Positions 24,415-33,052 are shown, numbered from the stretch's first letter. The stretch: 64,000 bases of DNA from Streptomyces sp. NBC_01381 (GCF_026340305.1 NZ_JAPEPI010000003.1:186001-250000), one strand, 5' to 3'. A program made the numbers and translations. Notes: generated by a model not told the origin, from the sequence alone.

Positions 24415-25575
24415 ATGGCCGATCTGCGCGAAACGCTGGAAGCACACGTGGACAAGGGCTCCGTGCCCGGAGCGGTGGGCCTGGTGGCGCGCGGTGACCG
24501 CATCGAGGTGGCGGCCGTCGGGTCCGTCGACGTCGAGGGCAGCGCCCCGATGGCCAGGGACTCCATCTTCCGTATCGCCTCGATCACCAAACCCGTCGTC
24601 GCCGCGGCCGTCATGATGCTGGTCGAGGACGGGCGGATCGCGCTGGACGACCCGGTCGCCCGGTGGCTGCCCGAGCTGGCGTCACCGAGCGTCGTCCGCA
24701 CGCCGGCCTCGCCGGTGGACGACGTGGTCCCCGCGGTGCGGCCCATCACCGTCTTCCATCTGCTGAGCTCCCGCACCGGATACGGCTTCGCCTCCGACTT
24801 CTCGCTGCCCGCGGTCGCGGCGCTGGCCACCGCGCTAAAGCAGGGCCCTACCGCGCCACAGGCCGTGCCGGCGCCCGACGACTGGATGGCCGCCCTGGGG
24901 CGGATTCCGCTGCTGCACCAGCCGGGCGACGGCTGGCTGTACAACCTCAGCTCCGACCTGCAGGGCGTGCTCATCTCCCGGGTCACGGGCCGACCGCTGC
25001 CCGACTTCCTCGCCGAGCGGATCTTCGAACCGCTCGGGATGACCGACACCGCCTTCGCCGTGCCGCCCGCCAAGCTCGACCGGTTCACCGCCTATTACGG
25101 GGCCGCCCCCGAGGGAGGCCTCGCCCGCCTCGACGCCGCCGACGGGCAGTGGAGCCGGCCGCCCGCGTTTCCCTCCGGCGCCGGCGGCCTGGTCTCCACC
25201 GCCGACGACTGGCTCGCCTTCGGCCGGATGCTGCTGGCCCAAGGTGTGTCCCAAGGGGCGGCAGGCGGGCGGCAGTTGCTCTCCCCCACGTCAGTGCGGC
25301 AGATGACGACCAATCAGCTGACCGTGGCCGAGCGGAAAGCTGGCGGTCTGTTCCTCGAAGGCATGGGCTGGGGCTTCGGCGCCGCGGTCGACGTCGAGCG
25401 TGCGGAGCCGTGGAGCGTGCCGGGGCGCTATGGCTGGGTCGGCGGCACCGGCACGACCGCGCACATCATTCCGGCCACCGGCACGGTCACCATCATGCTC
25501 AGCCAGCTGCAGATGGGCGGGCCGAGCTTCCCCGAGCTGATGCGGGACTTCTGGCGGTACGCCGCGGACGTGTGA
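24415..25575 (+). CDS. Serine hydrolase, beta-lactamase class C / penicillin-binding protein-like family
   Basis: Esterase or D-aminopeptidase-type serine hydrolase of 386 residues. The nucleophile motif is IFRIASITKPV (SxxK), the second motif is YNLSSDLQGVLI (YxN-like position), and the C-terminal GWVGGTGTTAHI stands for the HxG/KTG motif. No signal peptide is visible from ATG 24415, so it is probably cytoplasmic, like EstB-type esterases. The start was chosen for the GGTGG just upstream. It is separated from the LPMO by a terminator and has no clear operon partner. Substrate unknown. Confidence 0.9.
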   Translation: MADLRETLEAHVDKGSVPGAVGLVARGDRIEVAAVGSVDVEGSAPMARDSIFRIASITKPVVAAAVMMLVEDGRIALDDPVARWLPELASPSVVRTPASPVDDVVPAVRPITVFHLLSSRTGYGFASDFSLPAVAALATALKQGPTAPQAVPAPDDWMAALGRIPLLHQPGDGWLYNLSSDLQGVLISRVTGRPLPDFLAERIFEPLGMTDTAFAVPPAKLDRFTAYYGAAPEGGLARLDAADGQWSRPPAFPSGAGGLVSTADDWLAFGRMLLAQGVSQGAAGGRQLLSPTSVRQMTTNQLTVAERKAGGLFLEGMGWGFGAAVDVERAEPWSVPGRYGWVGGTGTTAHIIPATGTVTIMLSQLQMGGPSFPELMRDFWRYAADV

Positions 25576-25706
25576 CGGGCCGCCACGGCGGCGGAGCCGC
25601 TCCCCCGCCATGCCCGTGCCGCCGGCCGGCCCCTCCGTGTTCGGGTGGCATTTCCGCACGGCGTCGATCATGCGCCGGGTACCGCCCGCAGCAGAGAGGC
25701 CCTCCC

Positions 25707-26486
25707 GTGCAACGACGTGACTTCGCAGCCGCCCTGACCGCCGCGCTCGCCAGCCCGGCCGTCATCGGCGCGGCACCGGCCGCCGCGGCCGACCGCTCGG
25801 GCGGCGGGCTCGCCCGGCACATGCACGCGGCGCTCACCGCGGAGCTCGACGACCGGGGCGCCGCCCGCGCGCTCGTCCCGCACCTGCACGACGTGGGCTT
25901 CGACTGGCACCCGGAGACCGCCGCGTTGCAGGACCTGGACTTCATCGTCGCGTACGGCTTCGGCAACCGGCCCCCGGCCGACGGCGGCGACCCCACCAAG
26001 GTCCGCCCCGAGCCGGGCCCGGTCAACGAGGAGCTTGCCGACACCGTGGCCCGCGTCCGCGGCCGGCGGGACCTTCCCGTGTACGCCCAGTGGGAAATCG
26101 CCCATTTCCTCGAGTCGAAGCACCAGATGACGGACGTGACGTCGATCGAACCGGTCGTCGCACCCGACGGCACGATCACCTATCTCAGCACCGACGGCGT
26201 CGCCGCCCAGGTGGCCGGGCTCCGTGAGAACCTGCCCGGCGGCATCGGCACCGCAGGCGTGATCGGCTTCCGCGACCACGTGAAGCGCTGCGTACAGACC
26301 ACACGCGACCGCGGCATGACCGCGTACGCACCCCACGGCGTCGACATGCCCGGCACCTACGACACCGAGTCCGGCCAGCCCTGGACGCGCCGCCGCGATC
26401 TGTACCTGGTGCACGACATGGCCGCGCAGTGGGCGGTCCTGCGCGAGAAGCTCGTGAGGGAGGACGAGGCCTTTCCGAACGGCTGA
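25707..26486 (+). CDS. Exported hypothetical protein, possibly YdcF-like
   Basis: A 259-residue protein with a Tat-like signal (QRRDFAAALTAALASPAVIG, cleavage near PAAAA). The mature part reads DLDFIVAYGFGNRPP, then VARVRGRRDLPVYAQWEIAH and RDRGMTAYAPHGVDMPGTYD. The order of a glycine-rich first strand and a PVYAQWE segment recalls DUF218/YdcF (ElyC/SanA) domains, but this is a weak resemblance. GTG 25707 follows GAGAGG. It is the last gene before a convergent esterase. Substrate and role unknown. Confidence 0.7.
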   Translation: MQRRDFAAALTAALASPAVIGAAPAAAADRSGGGLARHMHAALTAELDDRGAARALVPHLHDVGFDWHPETAALQDLDFIVAYGFGNRPPADGGDPTKVRPEPGPVNEELADTVARVRGRRDLPVYAQWEIAHFLESKHQMTDVTSIEPVVAPDGTITYLSTDGVAAQVAGLRENLPGGIGTAGVIGFRDHVKRCVQTTRDRGMTAYAPHGVDMPGTYDTESGQPWTRRRDLYLVHDMAAQWAVLREKLVREDEAFPNG

Positions 26487-26517
26487 GGCGGCCGAGCCCC
26501 GGGGACGTACGCAGTCG

Positions 26518-27969
26518 TCAGGACAGCGGGCAGCCGGTCAGCAAGGTGGTCGGGTCCGCCTCAGTGGGGCGCGGGATCGTGCGGCTTGGCGGTGGGGCGT
26601 GGCCGGTGCGGAGCCAGTGTTCGGTGGCGGTGAACGCCGAGCGGTGGCAGGGCACCAGCGGGCGGATCCTGTCCGGGAAGGTGTCGTACAGCGAGTCGGT
26701 GTGTGTGCCGCCCTCGATGCGGTAGGAGCGGAACAGGTCGCCGCGGCCCGCGTCGTGGACCATGCGGGCGTACACGTCCGCGTCGCGGCTGATGGGCAGC
26801 AGCACATCGAGGGTGCCCTGCACCGTGATCAGCGGTTTTCCGATCCTGCCGGTCAGCGCGACCCGCTGCACGGCTCGGTGGACCTCCGCCGGACGGGACG
26901 CGTAGTCGTAGTCCGCGTCGCAGGCGGGCGTGCCGGGTGCGCAGTAGGGAGTGCCTGCCTCCGTGGAGCCGTCGAAGGCGGGGTCGAACTCCTCGCGGTA
27001 CACACGCTGGGTCAAGTCCCAGTACGAGCGGTGGTGGTAGGGCCACAGGAACTCCGAGCCCGCGGGGAAGCCGGCCGCGAGCAGCTGCCGGTGGGCGCGG
27101 GCGGCACCCGCGCCGCCCGCCGCGTAGGTGGGGTACGCAGCCAGGGCGGTCGGCAGGAAGGTCAGCAGGTTCGGTCCGTCCGCGCGCCAGAGGGTGCCTT
27201 CCCAGTCCACACCGGCGTCATAGAGCTCGGGATGGTTCTCCAGCTGCCAGCGCACCAGATAGCCGCCGTTGGAGATGCCCGTGGCCAGGGTGCGGGTGGG
27301 CTGCCTGCCGTAGCGCTGGGCGACCACCGTGCGGGTGGCCCTGGTGAGTTGGGTGACGCGCCGGTTCCATTCGGCGACGGCGTCGCCCGGCCGCCGGCCG
27401 TCGCGGTGGAAGTGGGGTCCGGTGTTGCCCTTGTCGGTGGCGGCGTAGGCGTACCCGCGAGCCAGCACCCAGTCGCCGATGGCCCGGTCGTTGGCGTACT
27501 GCGCCCGGTTGCCCGGAGTGCCGGCGATCACCAGGCCGCCGTTCCACCGGTCGGGCAGCCGGATGACGAACTGGGCGTCGTGGTTCCAGCCGTGGTGGGT
27601 GTTGGTGGTGGAGGTGTCGGGGAAGTGGCCGTCGATCTGGATGCCCGGTACGCCGGCGGGCGTGGACAGGTCCTTGGGGGTCAGGCCCGCCCAGTCGGCC
27701 GGGTCGGTATGACCCGAGCCGACGGTTCCGGCGGTGGTCAACTCATTGAGACAGGCGGCCTGTTGGCGTGTCGCACCCGGCACGTCCAGGTGGCCGATGC
27801 GGGCGCAGCTCCCCTCCGCTGCCGTGGTTGGGACGGCCACGCTCGGGGCGGCGGTGAGCGCGAGGAGCAGGGCCGCTCCGGTGGCGATGCGGCGCAGCGG
27901 GCGGATGCGGAGGCGGCGTGAACTGCCCTGTCCAGGTGGTGTGTTGGCGTGGGCTCTATGCGGGCGCAT
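26518..27969 (-). CDS. Secreted alpha/beta hydrolase, tannase / hydroxybutyrate-oligomer-hydrolase-like
   Basis: Extracellular esterase of 483 residues. A signal peptide (RIATGAALLLALTAAPSVAV) is followed by a family-specific domain. The Ser nucleophile is in ATGISNGGYLVRW, the acid residue probably in TVQGTLDVLLPISRDADVY and the His in RIEGGTHTDSLYD. Cys pairs (SCARIG, AACLNE, YCAPGTPACDADYD, LTGCPLS) suggest disulphides. The sequence resembles tannase/feruloyl esterases and 3-hydroxybutyrate oligomer hydrolases; I cannot decide between them. The location 81 nt after a PHA depolymerase gene, in the same direction, favours a role in finishing polyester breakdown. ATG 27969. Confidence 0.82.
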   Translation of the reverse strand: MRPHRAHANTPPGQGSSRRLRIRPLRRIATGAALLLALTAAPSVAVPTTAAEGSCARIGHLDVPGATRQQAACLNELTTAGTVGSGHTDPADWAGLTPKDLSTPAGVPGIQIDGHFPDTSTTNTHHGWNHDAQFVIRLPDRWNGGLVIAGTPGNRAQYANDRAIGDWVLARGYAYAATDKGNTGPHFHRDGRRPGDAVAEWNRRVTQLTRATRTVVAQRYGRQPTRTLATGISNGGYLVRWQLENHPELYDAGVDWEGTLWRADGPNLLTFLPTALAAYPTYAAGGAGAARAHRQLLAAGFPAGSEFLWPYHHRSYWDLTQRVYREEFDPAFDGSTEAGTPYCAPGTPACDADYDYASRPAEVHRAVQRVALTGRIGKPLITVQGTLDVLLPISRDADVYARMVHDAGRGDLFRSYRIEGGTHTDSLYDTFPDRIRPLVPCHRSAFTATEHWLRTGHAPPPSRTIPRPTEADPTTLLTGCPLS

Positions 27970-28050
27970 GCGGATGTCTGACTCCGTGTACGGGAACGGA
28001 AGGGACGAGCGGGGGGGGGCGACGACCTGCCGGACGCGGATGGCCGGTGG

Positions 28051-29106
28051 TCAGCCGTCGAGCCCGAAGAAGTCGGTGATCCAGTGGCTGGAGCAGATCG
28101 AGCCGATGAAGTGGGCGGTCCCGGTGGCGCCGCATTGCTGGGCAGCGGTGCCGGGTTCCACGGGTGTGCCATGGCCGATGTTCGGCACCCGGTCGACCTC
28201 GACCGCGACACTGCCGTCGGCGGCCAGATACTGCTCCCGTCGCGTGCCGTTCGGCCCGATGGTGGACGTACGGTCCGGGCTCTGCCCCAGGCCGTGCACG
28301 GCCGTCCACTGATCGCGCAGGGCGTCCGCATTCTTGGGTACGACGGTGGCGTCCCGGTCGCCGTGCCAGATGGCCACCCTCGGCCAGGGGCCGGTGTGGC
28401 CGGGGGCGGCGTCCGTCACGTTCTTCGCCCAGGCCGCGGGGGTCCGGTTCACTCCGGGGTTCATACAGGTGTACGCGGAGACGACGTCGGTGGCGCAACG
28501 GTAGGGCACGCCCGCGACCACCGCCCCGGCCTGGAAGACGTCCGGGTAGGTGGCGAGCATGGCCGCGGTCATCGCACCGCCCGCCGAGAGGCCCGTCACG
28601 TACGTCCGGGCGGGATCGCCGCCGTAGGCGGATCCGGCCTTGGCGACCATCTGCCGGATCGACGCGGCCTCGCCCTGACCGCGCTGTGTGTCCCCGGCCT
28701 GGAACCAGTTGAAGCACTTGTTGATGTTGTTCGACGAGGTCGTCTCGGCGAAGACCAACAGGAATCCGTACTGATCGGCGAACTTCGTCAGCCCCGAGTT
28801 GTCGGCATAGATCTGGGCGCTCTGCGTGCAGCCGTGCAGGGCCACCACGACCGCCGGATGGGCGGGCAGCGACTGCGGCCGGTACACGTACATGTTCAGG
28901 GCGCCCGGGTTGGCCCCGAAGTCGGTAACCCGCTCCAGGGCGACCGCCGCGCGGGCCTGGGGCGCCGGGGCGAACAGGGAGACCCCGGCGGCGAGGGCGA
29001 GCGCGGCGGCGGGCAGGCCGATCCTGCGCAGCCGGCGTCTTAGCGGTGCCGCGCGACGGGCCAACAGGGCTGTCGGGGTGGGGGGTTGGGCGGTTCCGTC
29101 CGGCAT
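28051..29106 (-). CDS. Extracellular polyhydroxyalkanoate depolymerase / CE1-type esterase
   Basis: Secreted esterase of 351 residues that attacks poly(3-hydroxybutyrate) or similar esters. A long signal peptide (LPAAALALAAGVSLFAPAPQ) precedes a type-1 catalytic domain with the oxyanion motif VVALHGCTQSA, lipase box TGLSAGGAM, the Asp in WHGDRDATV and His in VPNIGHGTPVEPG. Cysteines CFNW, YRCATD, YTCMN and ICSSHW occupy usual places. It lacks a linker and substrate-binding domain, so it is a short form. ATG 29106 has TAGGAGG five bases upstream, but that site can pair with an upstream sequence. First gene of a two-gene unit with the esterase downstream. Confidence 0.92.
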   Translation of the reverse strand: MPDGTAQPPTPTALLARRAAPLRRRLRRIGLPAAALALAAGVSLFAPAPQARAAVALERVTDFGANPGALNMYVYRPQSLPAHPAVVVALHGCTQSAQIYADNSGLTKFADQYGFLLVFAETTSSNNINKCFNWFQAGDTQRGQGEAASIRQMVAKAGSAYGGDPARTYVTGLSAGGAMTAAMLATYPDVFQAGAVVAGVPYRCATDVVSAYTCMNPGVNRTPAAWAKNVTDAAPGHTGPWPRVAIWHGDRDATVVPKNADALRDQWTAVHGLGQSPDRTSTIGPNGTRREQYLAADGSVAVEVDRVPNIGHGTPVEPGTAAQQCGATGTAHFIGSICSSHWITDFFGLDG

Positions 29107-29110
29107 GGAA

Positions 29111-29151
29111 GCCTCCTAAGGGCAGCCGAGGTGCCGGTCACCCTAGGAGGC
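29111..29151 (-). promoter_or_regulatory. 5'-leader hairpin that can hide the ribosome-binding site of the depolymerase gene
   Basis: On the minus strand GCCTCCTAGGG (29151-29141) can pair with CCCTTAGGAGGC (29122-29111), eleven pairs with one bulge and an 18-nt loop. The second arm contains the AGGAGG of the depolymerase start, so the folded form would block translation. Confidence 0.5.
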
Positions 29152-29281
29152 GGCCCGGTCGCCGCGACATGGCTACGGACGCCACAACCACCGTGTGCGG
29201 AAGGGGCGTTCGCCCTGTTGTGCAATCACAAGCGGCAGGCCGGGTGAAGTCGTGAGCGTCTTCCTTGACTACTGTGCGAGC

Positions 29282-30103
29282 GTGCTGACACTGAAGACAG
29301 AATCCGATGCCGAACTGGCGGTGGAGGCGGCCCAAGCCGGAGCCGCTGTCGTGCGCACCATGTACGGGGATTCACTGCCCCGGTTCGAGAAGACGGCCGG
29401 CGACTTCGCGACGGCCGCGGACCTCGCGGCGGAGAAGGCCATCTGCGACGTCCTGCGTACGGCCAGGCCCGATGATGCCGTCACCGGCGAGGAGGGCGGT
29501 CAGCAGGGCGCGGGCGACGCTGCGCGCCGATGGCTGGTCGATCCCCTGTGCGGCACGCTCAACTACGCCGCGCACACCATGCTGGTCGCGGTGAACGTCG
29601 CCCTGCGCGTCCGAACGGACATCACGGCCGCCGCGTCAGCCGATCCGTTCACCGAAGAGGTGTTCTGGACCGACGGGGAACGCGCCTGCCTGCGCCGAGG
29701 TGGCGTGGACGAGGAACTGGCGCCCTCCCCCGATTCCCGCCTTGTGGACGTCAACCTGGACCCGCCGTTCCCGAACGCCCCTTCCTTCCGGGCGGTTCGG
29801 CTGCTCGCCGACCCGGACTTCGTCCAGGAGTTCCGGCCCCGCGTCGTCTCCACCACTCTGGCGGTGGCCTGGGTCGCGGCCGGCCGCCGGGCCGCCTACA
29901 TCACCGACGGAGATCTCCGCGACAGCGTGCACTTCTCCGCCGGCATCGCCCTGTGCCGAGCCGCCGGCTGCACGGTGACCGGCATCGACGGCCGGCCGCT
30001 GCACACGGGCGCGGGCGCGGGCGGCCTGATCGTGGCAGCCGATCGGCAGACCCATGCCGCGCTACTGGACATGATCGGCCGCCAGGAGCCGTCGGATCGC
30101 TAG
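29282..30103 (+). CDS. Inositol monophosphatase family protein with altered catalytic motif
   Basis: FIG-superfamily phosphatase of about 273 residues. The first metal-binding part is AVTGEEGGQQG (GEE) and the second is WLVDPLCGTLNYAAHTML, where the usual DPxDGTxNF reads DPLCGT, so one of the metal-binding Asp residues is Cys. The C-terminal motif YITDGDLRDSVHFSAGIALC takes the place of the usual WDxAAG and lacks its Trp-Asp. Catalysis by the normal two-metal route is therefore doubtful. GTG 29282 was chosen because TACTGT lies six bases upstream (possible leaderless mRNA); GTG 29252 is an alternative. Divergent from the depolymerase gene. Confidence 0.82.
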   Translation: MLTLKTESDAELAVEAAQAGAAVVRTMYGDSLPRFEKTAGDFATAADLAAEKAICDVLRTARPDDAVTGEEGGQQGAGDAARRWLVDPLCGTLNYAAHTMLVAVNVALRVRTDITAAASADPFTEEVFWTDGERACLRRGGVDEELAPSPDSRLVDVNLDPPFPNAPSFRAVRLLADPDFVQEFRPRVVSTTLAVAWVAAGRRAAYITDGDLRDSVHFSAGIALCRAAGCTVTGIDGRPLHTGAGAGGLIVAADRQTHAALLDMIGRQEPSDR

Positions 30104-30138
30104 CTCGGCGGCAGTCGCCCGTTGCCCGTTGCCCGTGC

Positions 30139-30903
30139 TCAGTCGAGGGACAGCACGGCCACGTCGTACCGCTCCCGCACAGGAACCGGTCGGGTCGTCG
30201 GCTCGTTCTCGGCGTCGGCCCGCAGCCGCCCAAGCCCCTCCTCGAACTCCGCGGCGGTGAGCTGGGCGAACTTCGACTGGGGCCGCGAGGCCATGCGGGC
30301 GTGGTAGTCGCGGAGGCTGGTGGTGACCGGGCGGGCGAAGGAGATGACGGTCCGGACCGTGAACCCGGCCAGGGCGAAGTCCTCGAGCACATCGGACCTG
30401 GAGGGAAAGCGCTGCTCGTCCAACTCGCGGAGGTCGGGCCAGTAGTCGTAGACCAGGGCGTCGAGCCGCTCGCGAAATGTCGTGCGGATGACGGTCGTTC
30501 CGCCGGGCCGGAGGATACGGGCCAGCTCGTGGGCGACCCGCACGCGGTCCGGCAGATGGTGGATCACGCGCGACAGCAGGGCCAGGTCGAACAGGTCGGA
30601 GCGGGTGGGCACGGCTTCGGCAGTGCCGGCCAAGTACTGGACCGCGGCATGGGAGTTGTGCCGCTGAGCTTCAGCGAGCATGGGCACGGAGGCGTCGACC
30701 CCGACCACGCGCGAGGGGTCGAGCCGCCGCGCCATCGAAGCGCAGAACATACCTGTGCCCGCCCCGATTTCCACCACCGCAGGCGAAGGCCGGCCCACGA
30801 AGGAACCGATCAAGTGTGTCCAGTCGTGGAGAGACGCATCGGGCATCTCGTTGCCGCCCTGATATACGCCCGCCAGCCGCTCATCGTCATAGACCCTGCC
30901 CAT
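30139..30903 (-). CDS. Class I SAM-dependent methyltransferase
   Basis: Cytoplasmic methyltransferase of about 254 residues. SAM-binding motif I is AVVEIGAGTGMFCASMARRL, followed by VVGVDASVPMLAEAQ, LFDLALLSRVIHHLPD and LARILRPGGTTVIRTTF (motif III). The C-terminal half is helical and may shape the acceptor site. ATG 30903 (MGRVYDDERLAG) was chosen; ATG 30912 is in frame. It lies 87 nt downstream of another methyltransferase gene in the same direction, with a 13-bp repeat array between. The acceptor is unknown. Confidence 0.88.
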   Translation of the reverse strand: MGRVYDDERLAGVYQGGNEMPDASLHDWTHLIGSFVGRPSPAVVEIGAGTGMFCASMARRLDPSRVVGVDASVPMLAEAQRHNSHAAVQYLAGTAEAVPTRSDLFDLALLSRVIHHLPDRVRVAHELARILRPGGTTVIRTTFRERLDALVYDYWPDLRELDEQRFPSRSDVLEDFALAGFTVRTVISFARPVTTSLRDYHARMASRPQSKFAQLTAAEFEEGLGRLRADAENEPTTRPVPVRERYDVAVLSLD

Positions 30904-30967
30904 GCCGATCATGCTTACGGCTCTGACATTGCAGGGCAAGACCGCCCGCGCGTTCAAGTACGCGCGG

Positions 30968-31019
30968 CCTTACGCCTCAGCCTTACACCTCAGCCCTGCG
31001 CGTCAGCCTTACGCATCAG
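30968..31019. repeat. Four tandem 13-bp repeats at the end of a methyltransferase gene
   Basis: Units CCTTACGCCTCAG, CCTTACACCTCAG, CCCTGCGCGTCAG and CCTTACGCATCAG lie head to tail. The last two and part of the second overlap the final codons of the upstream methyltransferase (stop at 30990). Confidence 0.8.
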
Positions 31020-31640
31020 CAGATGACCCCGGCGGAACCGCTCCCCCTCGCCCGGCTCACGCAACATCCGGCCGACCTCTACGAATCCGGCCGCATCTGC
31101 CAGCCCCGCGAGCTCATCGATCGGCCACCGGTAGGCAGTCGCCACCTTGTGGTCGAACGGCGCGACCGGCTCCCCCTCCGACTCGAAGAAGCCGAGCAGG
31201 AGGTGTCCTCCGGGTGCGAGTACGCGCTGGAACTCGGCGAAGTACGGGGGCAGTTCCTGCGGTGGGGTGTGAATGACCGAGTACCAGGACACGATGCCGC
31301 CAAGACCACCGTCGGCGAGGTCCAAGGCGTCCATGGAACCGACCTCGAAGCGCAGGTCCTGGTAGGCCGCGCGGGCGAGATCGATCATCACCGGCGAGAG
31401 GTCGACGCCGAAGACGTCGAGCCCCAAGTCCCGCAGATACGCGGTCGTCTGTCCCGGACCGCAGCCCAGCTCGGCGACGAGCCCCGCATCGGAGCTCCGC
31501 ACAAGGTCGGCGAACGCGGTCAGCACCGCGCGATCCAGCGGAAGCGCGTCCAGCGAGTTGCGGGCGAACTCCGCGTAGATCAAGGCCATGGCGTCGTAGG
31601 CGTCCGCTGTTGCACTGAGGTAGGAGGAAGGTTGAGTCAC
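30990..31640 (-). CDS. Class I SAM-dependent methyltransferase
   Basis: Small cytoplasmic methyltransferase of 216 residues. Motif I is LVAELGCGPGQTTAYLRDLG, followed by VFGVDLSPVMIDLAR, a motif II block GGIVSWYSVIHTPPQELP and LAPGGHLLLGFFESEG. The family (methyltransferase type 11) acts on many small molecules, so no acceptor can be given. ATG 31640. It precedes the other methyltransferase in the same orientation. They are not close copies of each other, so this is not a recent duplication. Confidence 0.9.
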   Translation of the reverse strand: MTQPSSYLSATADAYDAMALIYAEFARNSLDALPLDRAVLTAFADLVRSSDAGLVAELGCGPGQTTAYLRDLGLDVFGVDLSPVMIDLARAAYQDLRFEVGSMDALDLADGGLGGIVSWYSVIHTPPQELPPYFAEFQRVLAPGGHLLLGFFESEGEPVAPFDHKVATAYRWPIDELAGLADAAGFVEVGRMLREPGEGERFRRGHLLMRKADAQG

Positions 31641-31709
31641 AAGCGCGGATCCTAGGGGGCCTGCCCGATCGGTCCGGTGGCCGCCCCTCCTGTGCCGGCT
31701 TCGCCCGAG

Positions 31710-32423
31710 TCAGGTATCGCAGCCGCATCCGGCACGGCACCCGCAGGCGCCGGTCTCGCCATCGGCGGACGGGAGCACCGCGGCCGTCGGGGCGACGCAG
31801 CAGCCTCTGCCCAGCCATGCTTCGCGGCCCTCCTTGAGAGCCATGGCGGCGATGACCAGACCGGCGATCGGGTCGGCCCAGCGCCAGCCCAGGGTGGCGT
31901 TGAGGACCAGGCCGAGCAGGAGCACCGCGGACAAGTACGTACACAGCAGCGTCTGTTTGGAGTCGGCCACCGCGCTCGCGGAACCGAGCTCACGCCCGGC
32001 CTTGCGCTGCGCGGCGGACAGGAACGGCATGACCGCGAGCGACAGTGCGGCGATCACGATGCCCGGGACGGAACGCTCGGCCTCGCCCGTGCCGGTCAGC
32101 GCACGGATGGCATCGACGCCGACATAGGCCGCGAGCGCGAAGAAGGAGAGGGCGATGATGCGCAAGGTGGTCTTCTCACGGGCCTCGCGTACGGAGTGCT
32201 CGCGAGCGGAGAACTGCCAGGCGACCGCGGCGGCGGATGAGACCTCGATGACCGAGTCCAGACCGAAGCCGATCAGGGCCGTGGAGGAGGCGATCGAGCC
32301 TGCCGTGATGGCGACGATCGCCTCGATGACGTTGTACGTGATGGTCGCGCCGACCAGCAGGCGTATCCGCCGAGTCAGCGCCTGGCGACGGACCGGGGAT
32401 GGGCCGAGGGATGTCGCGGCCAT
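31710..32423 (-). CDS. Cation diffusion facilitator-like metal transporter
   Basis: Inner-membrane cation exporter of 237 residues. It has six hydrophobic segments; the second contains ALIGFGLDSVIEVSSAAAVA with the Asp of the CDF metal site, and a later one holds ADPIAGLVIAAMALKEG. The usual second-helix HxxxD is not clear. The C-terminus is Cys-rich (RGCCVAP, then GACGCRAGCGCDT), suited to binding soft metals. The start ATG 32423 overlaps the stop of the metal sensor gene by one base, so the two are coupled. Probably exports Cd, Zn or a similar ion. Confidence 0.9.
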   Translation of the reverse strand: MAATSLGPSPVRRQALTRRIRLLVGATITYNVIEAIVAITAGSIASSTALIGFGLDSVIEVSSAAAVAWQFSAREHSVREAREKTTLRIIALSFFALAAYVGVDAIRALTGTGEAERSVPGIVIAALSLAVMPFLSAAQRKAGRELGSASAVADSKQTLLCTYLSAVLLLGLVLNATLGWRWADPIAGLVIAAMALKEGREAWLGRGCCVAPTAAVLPSADGETGACGCRAGCGCDT

Positions 32424-32758
32424 CAGCAGCAGCCCTTCTCGTCGGCATCGGGGCACGTTCGGTCACTCTCGACGGCGACCACGGCGGTGCGCAGCGCGTC
32501 CAGGGCATGACCGAGGCGCGCGTCGGCGAGCTCGTATCGGGTCCGGCGGCCGTGCGGAACGGTGACGACAAGGCCGCAGTCGCGCAGGCATGCCAGATGG
32601 TTGGAGAGCCGGGTGCGCGAGACACCCAGAGCATCGGCGAGGTCGGCGGGGTAGGCGGGCGCTTCACGCAGGGCGAGCAGGATGCGGCAGCGGATCGGAT
32701 CGGCGAGCGCGCGGCCGAACCTGGCAAGGACCTCGATGTCGGAGGCAACAGTCAGCAC
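32423..32758 (-). CDS. cmtR: ArsR/SmtB-family metal sensor, CmtR-like
   Basis: Winged-helix repressor of about 111 residues that releases DNA when it binds metal. The core FGRALADPIRCRILLALREA, the recognition helix VSRTRLSNHLACLRDCGLVV and the wing HGRRTRYELADARLGHALDAL match CmtR. The Cys pair in NHLACLRDCGLV lies where CmtR binds Cd/Pb, and the tail DRTCPDADEKGCC supplies further Cys. GTG 32758 was chosen because a TACTGT -10 lies seven bases upstream, which gives a leaderless mRNA, and the protein then starts like CmtR. The frame is open further upstream. It heads a two-gene operon with the CDF transporter and sits next to a large palindromic operator. Confidence 0.9.
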   Translation of the reverse strand: MLTVASDIEVLARFGRALADPIRCRILLALREAPAYPADLADALGVSRTRLSNHLACLRDCGLVVTVPHGRRTRYELADARLGHALDALRTAVVAVESDRTCPDADEKGCC

Positions 32759-32767
32759 ACCCTCGAC

Positions 32768-32803
32768 AGTACACAGTTTGCTGAATTCAGCCAATCGTGT
32801 ACT
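32768..32803. promoter_or_regulatory. Operator and promoter of the CmtR-like/CDF operon
   Basis: A 36-bp near-perfect palindrome (15 of 18 base pairs symmetric) with ends AGTACAC/GTGTACT and centre GCTGAATTCAGC at 32780-32791. Within it, on the minus strand, lie TTGGCT (32794-32789) and, 17 nt on, TACTGT (32771-32766), so the promoter is embedded in the operator. A repressor here would cover both promoter elements. Confidence 0.75.
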
Positions 32804-33052
32804 CACATCGGCCCACCCAGCCGCAGCTCCCTCCCGGCCGGCGCCACCCCGGCGCCCTGACCACGGAACCCGAGGCACTCACCGTACGGAAGGACATGTT
32901 CCAGCCACGTCGGGTGTCTCGATCCATTCGTCCTCGCCACCTTCGCGTTGACAACTGCGGAGAGTGGTCGGAACAGCACCGCAGAGTATGCAACGGCGCG
33001 TAGCGTGGGAACTCCCAGTCAGGCGCACGGCGGGCGAAAGCGGGCACACACA

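Noticed and set aside
30968..31019. 13-bp repeats as a CRISPR or iteron array
   Set aside because: There are no spacers, units are contiguous and diverged, and there are no cas or replication genes nearby.
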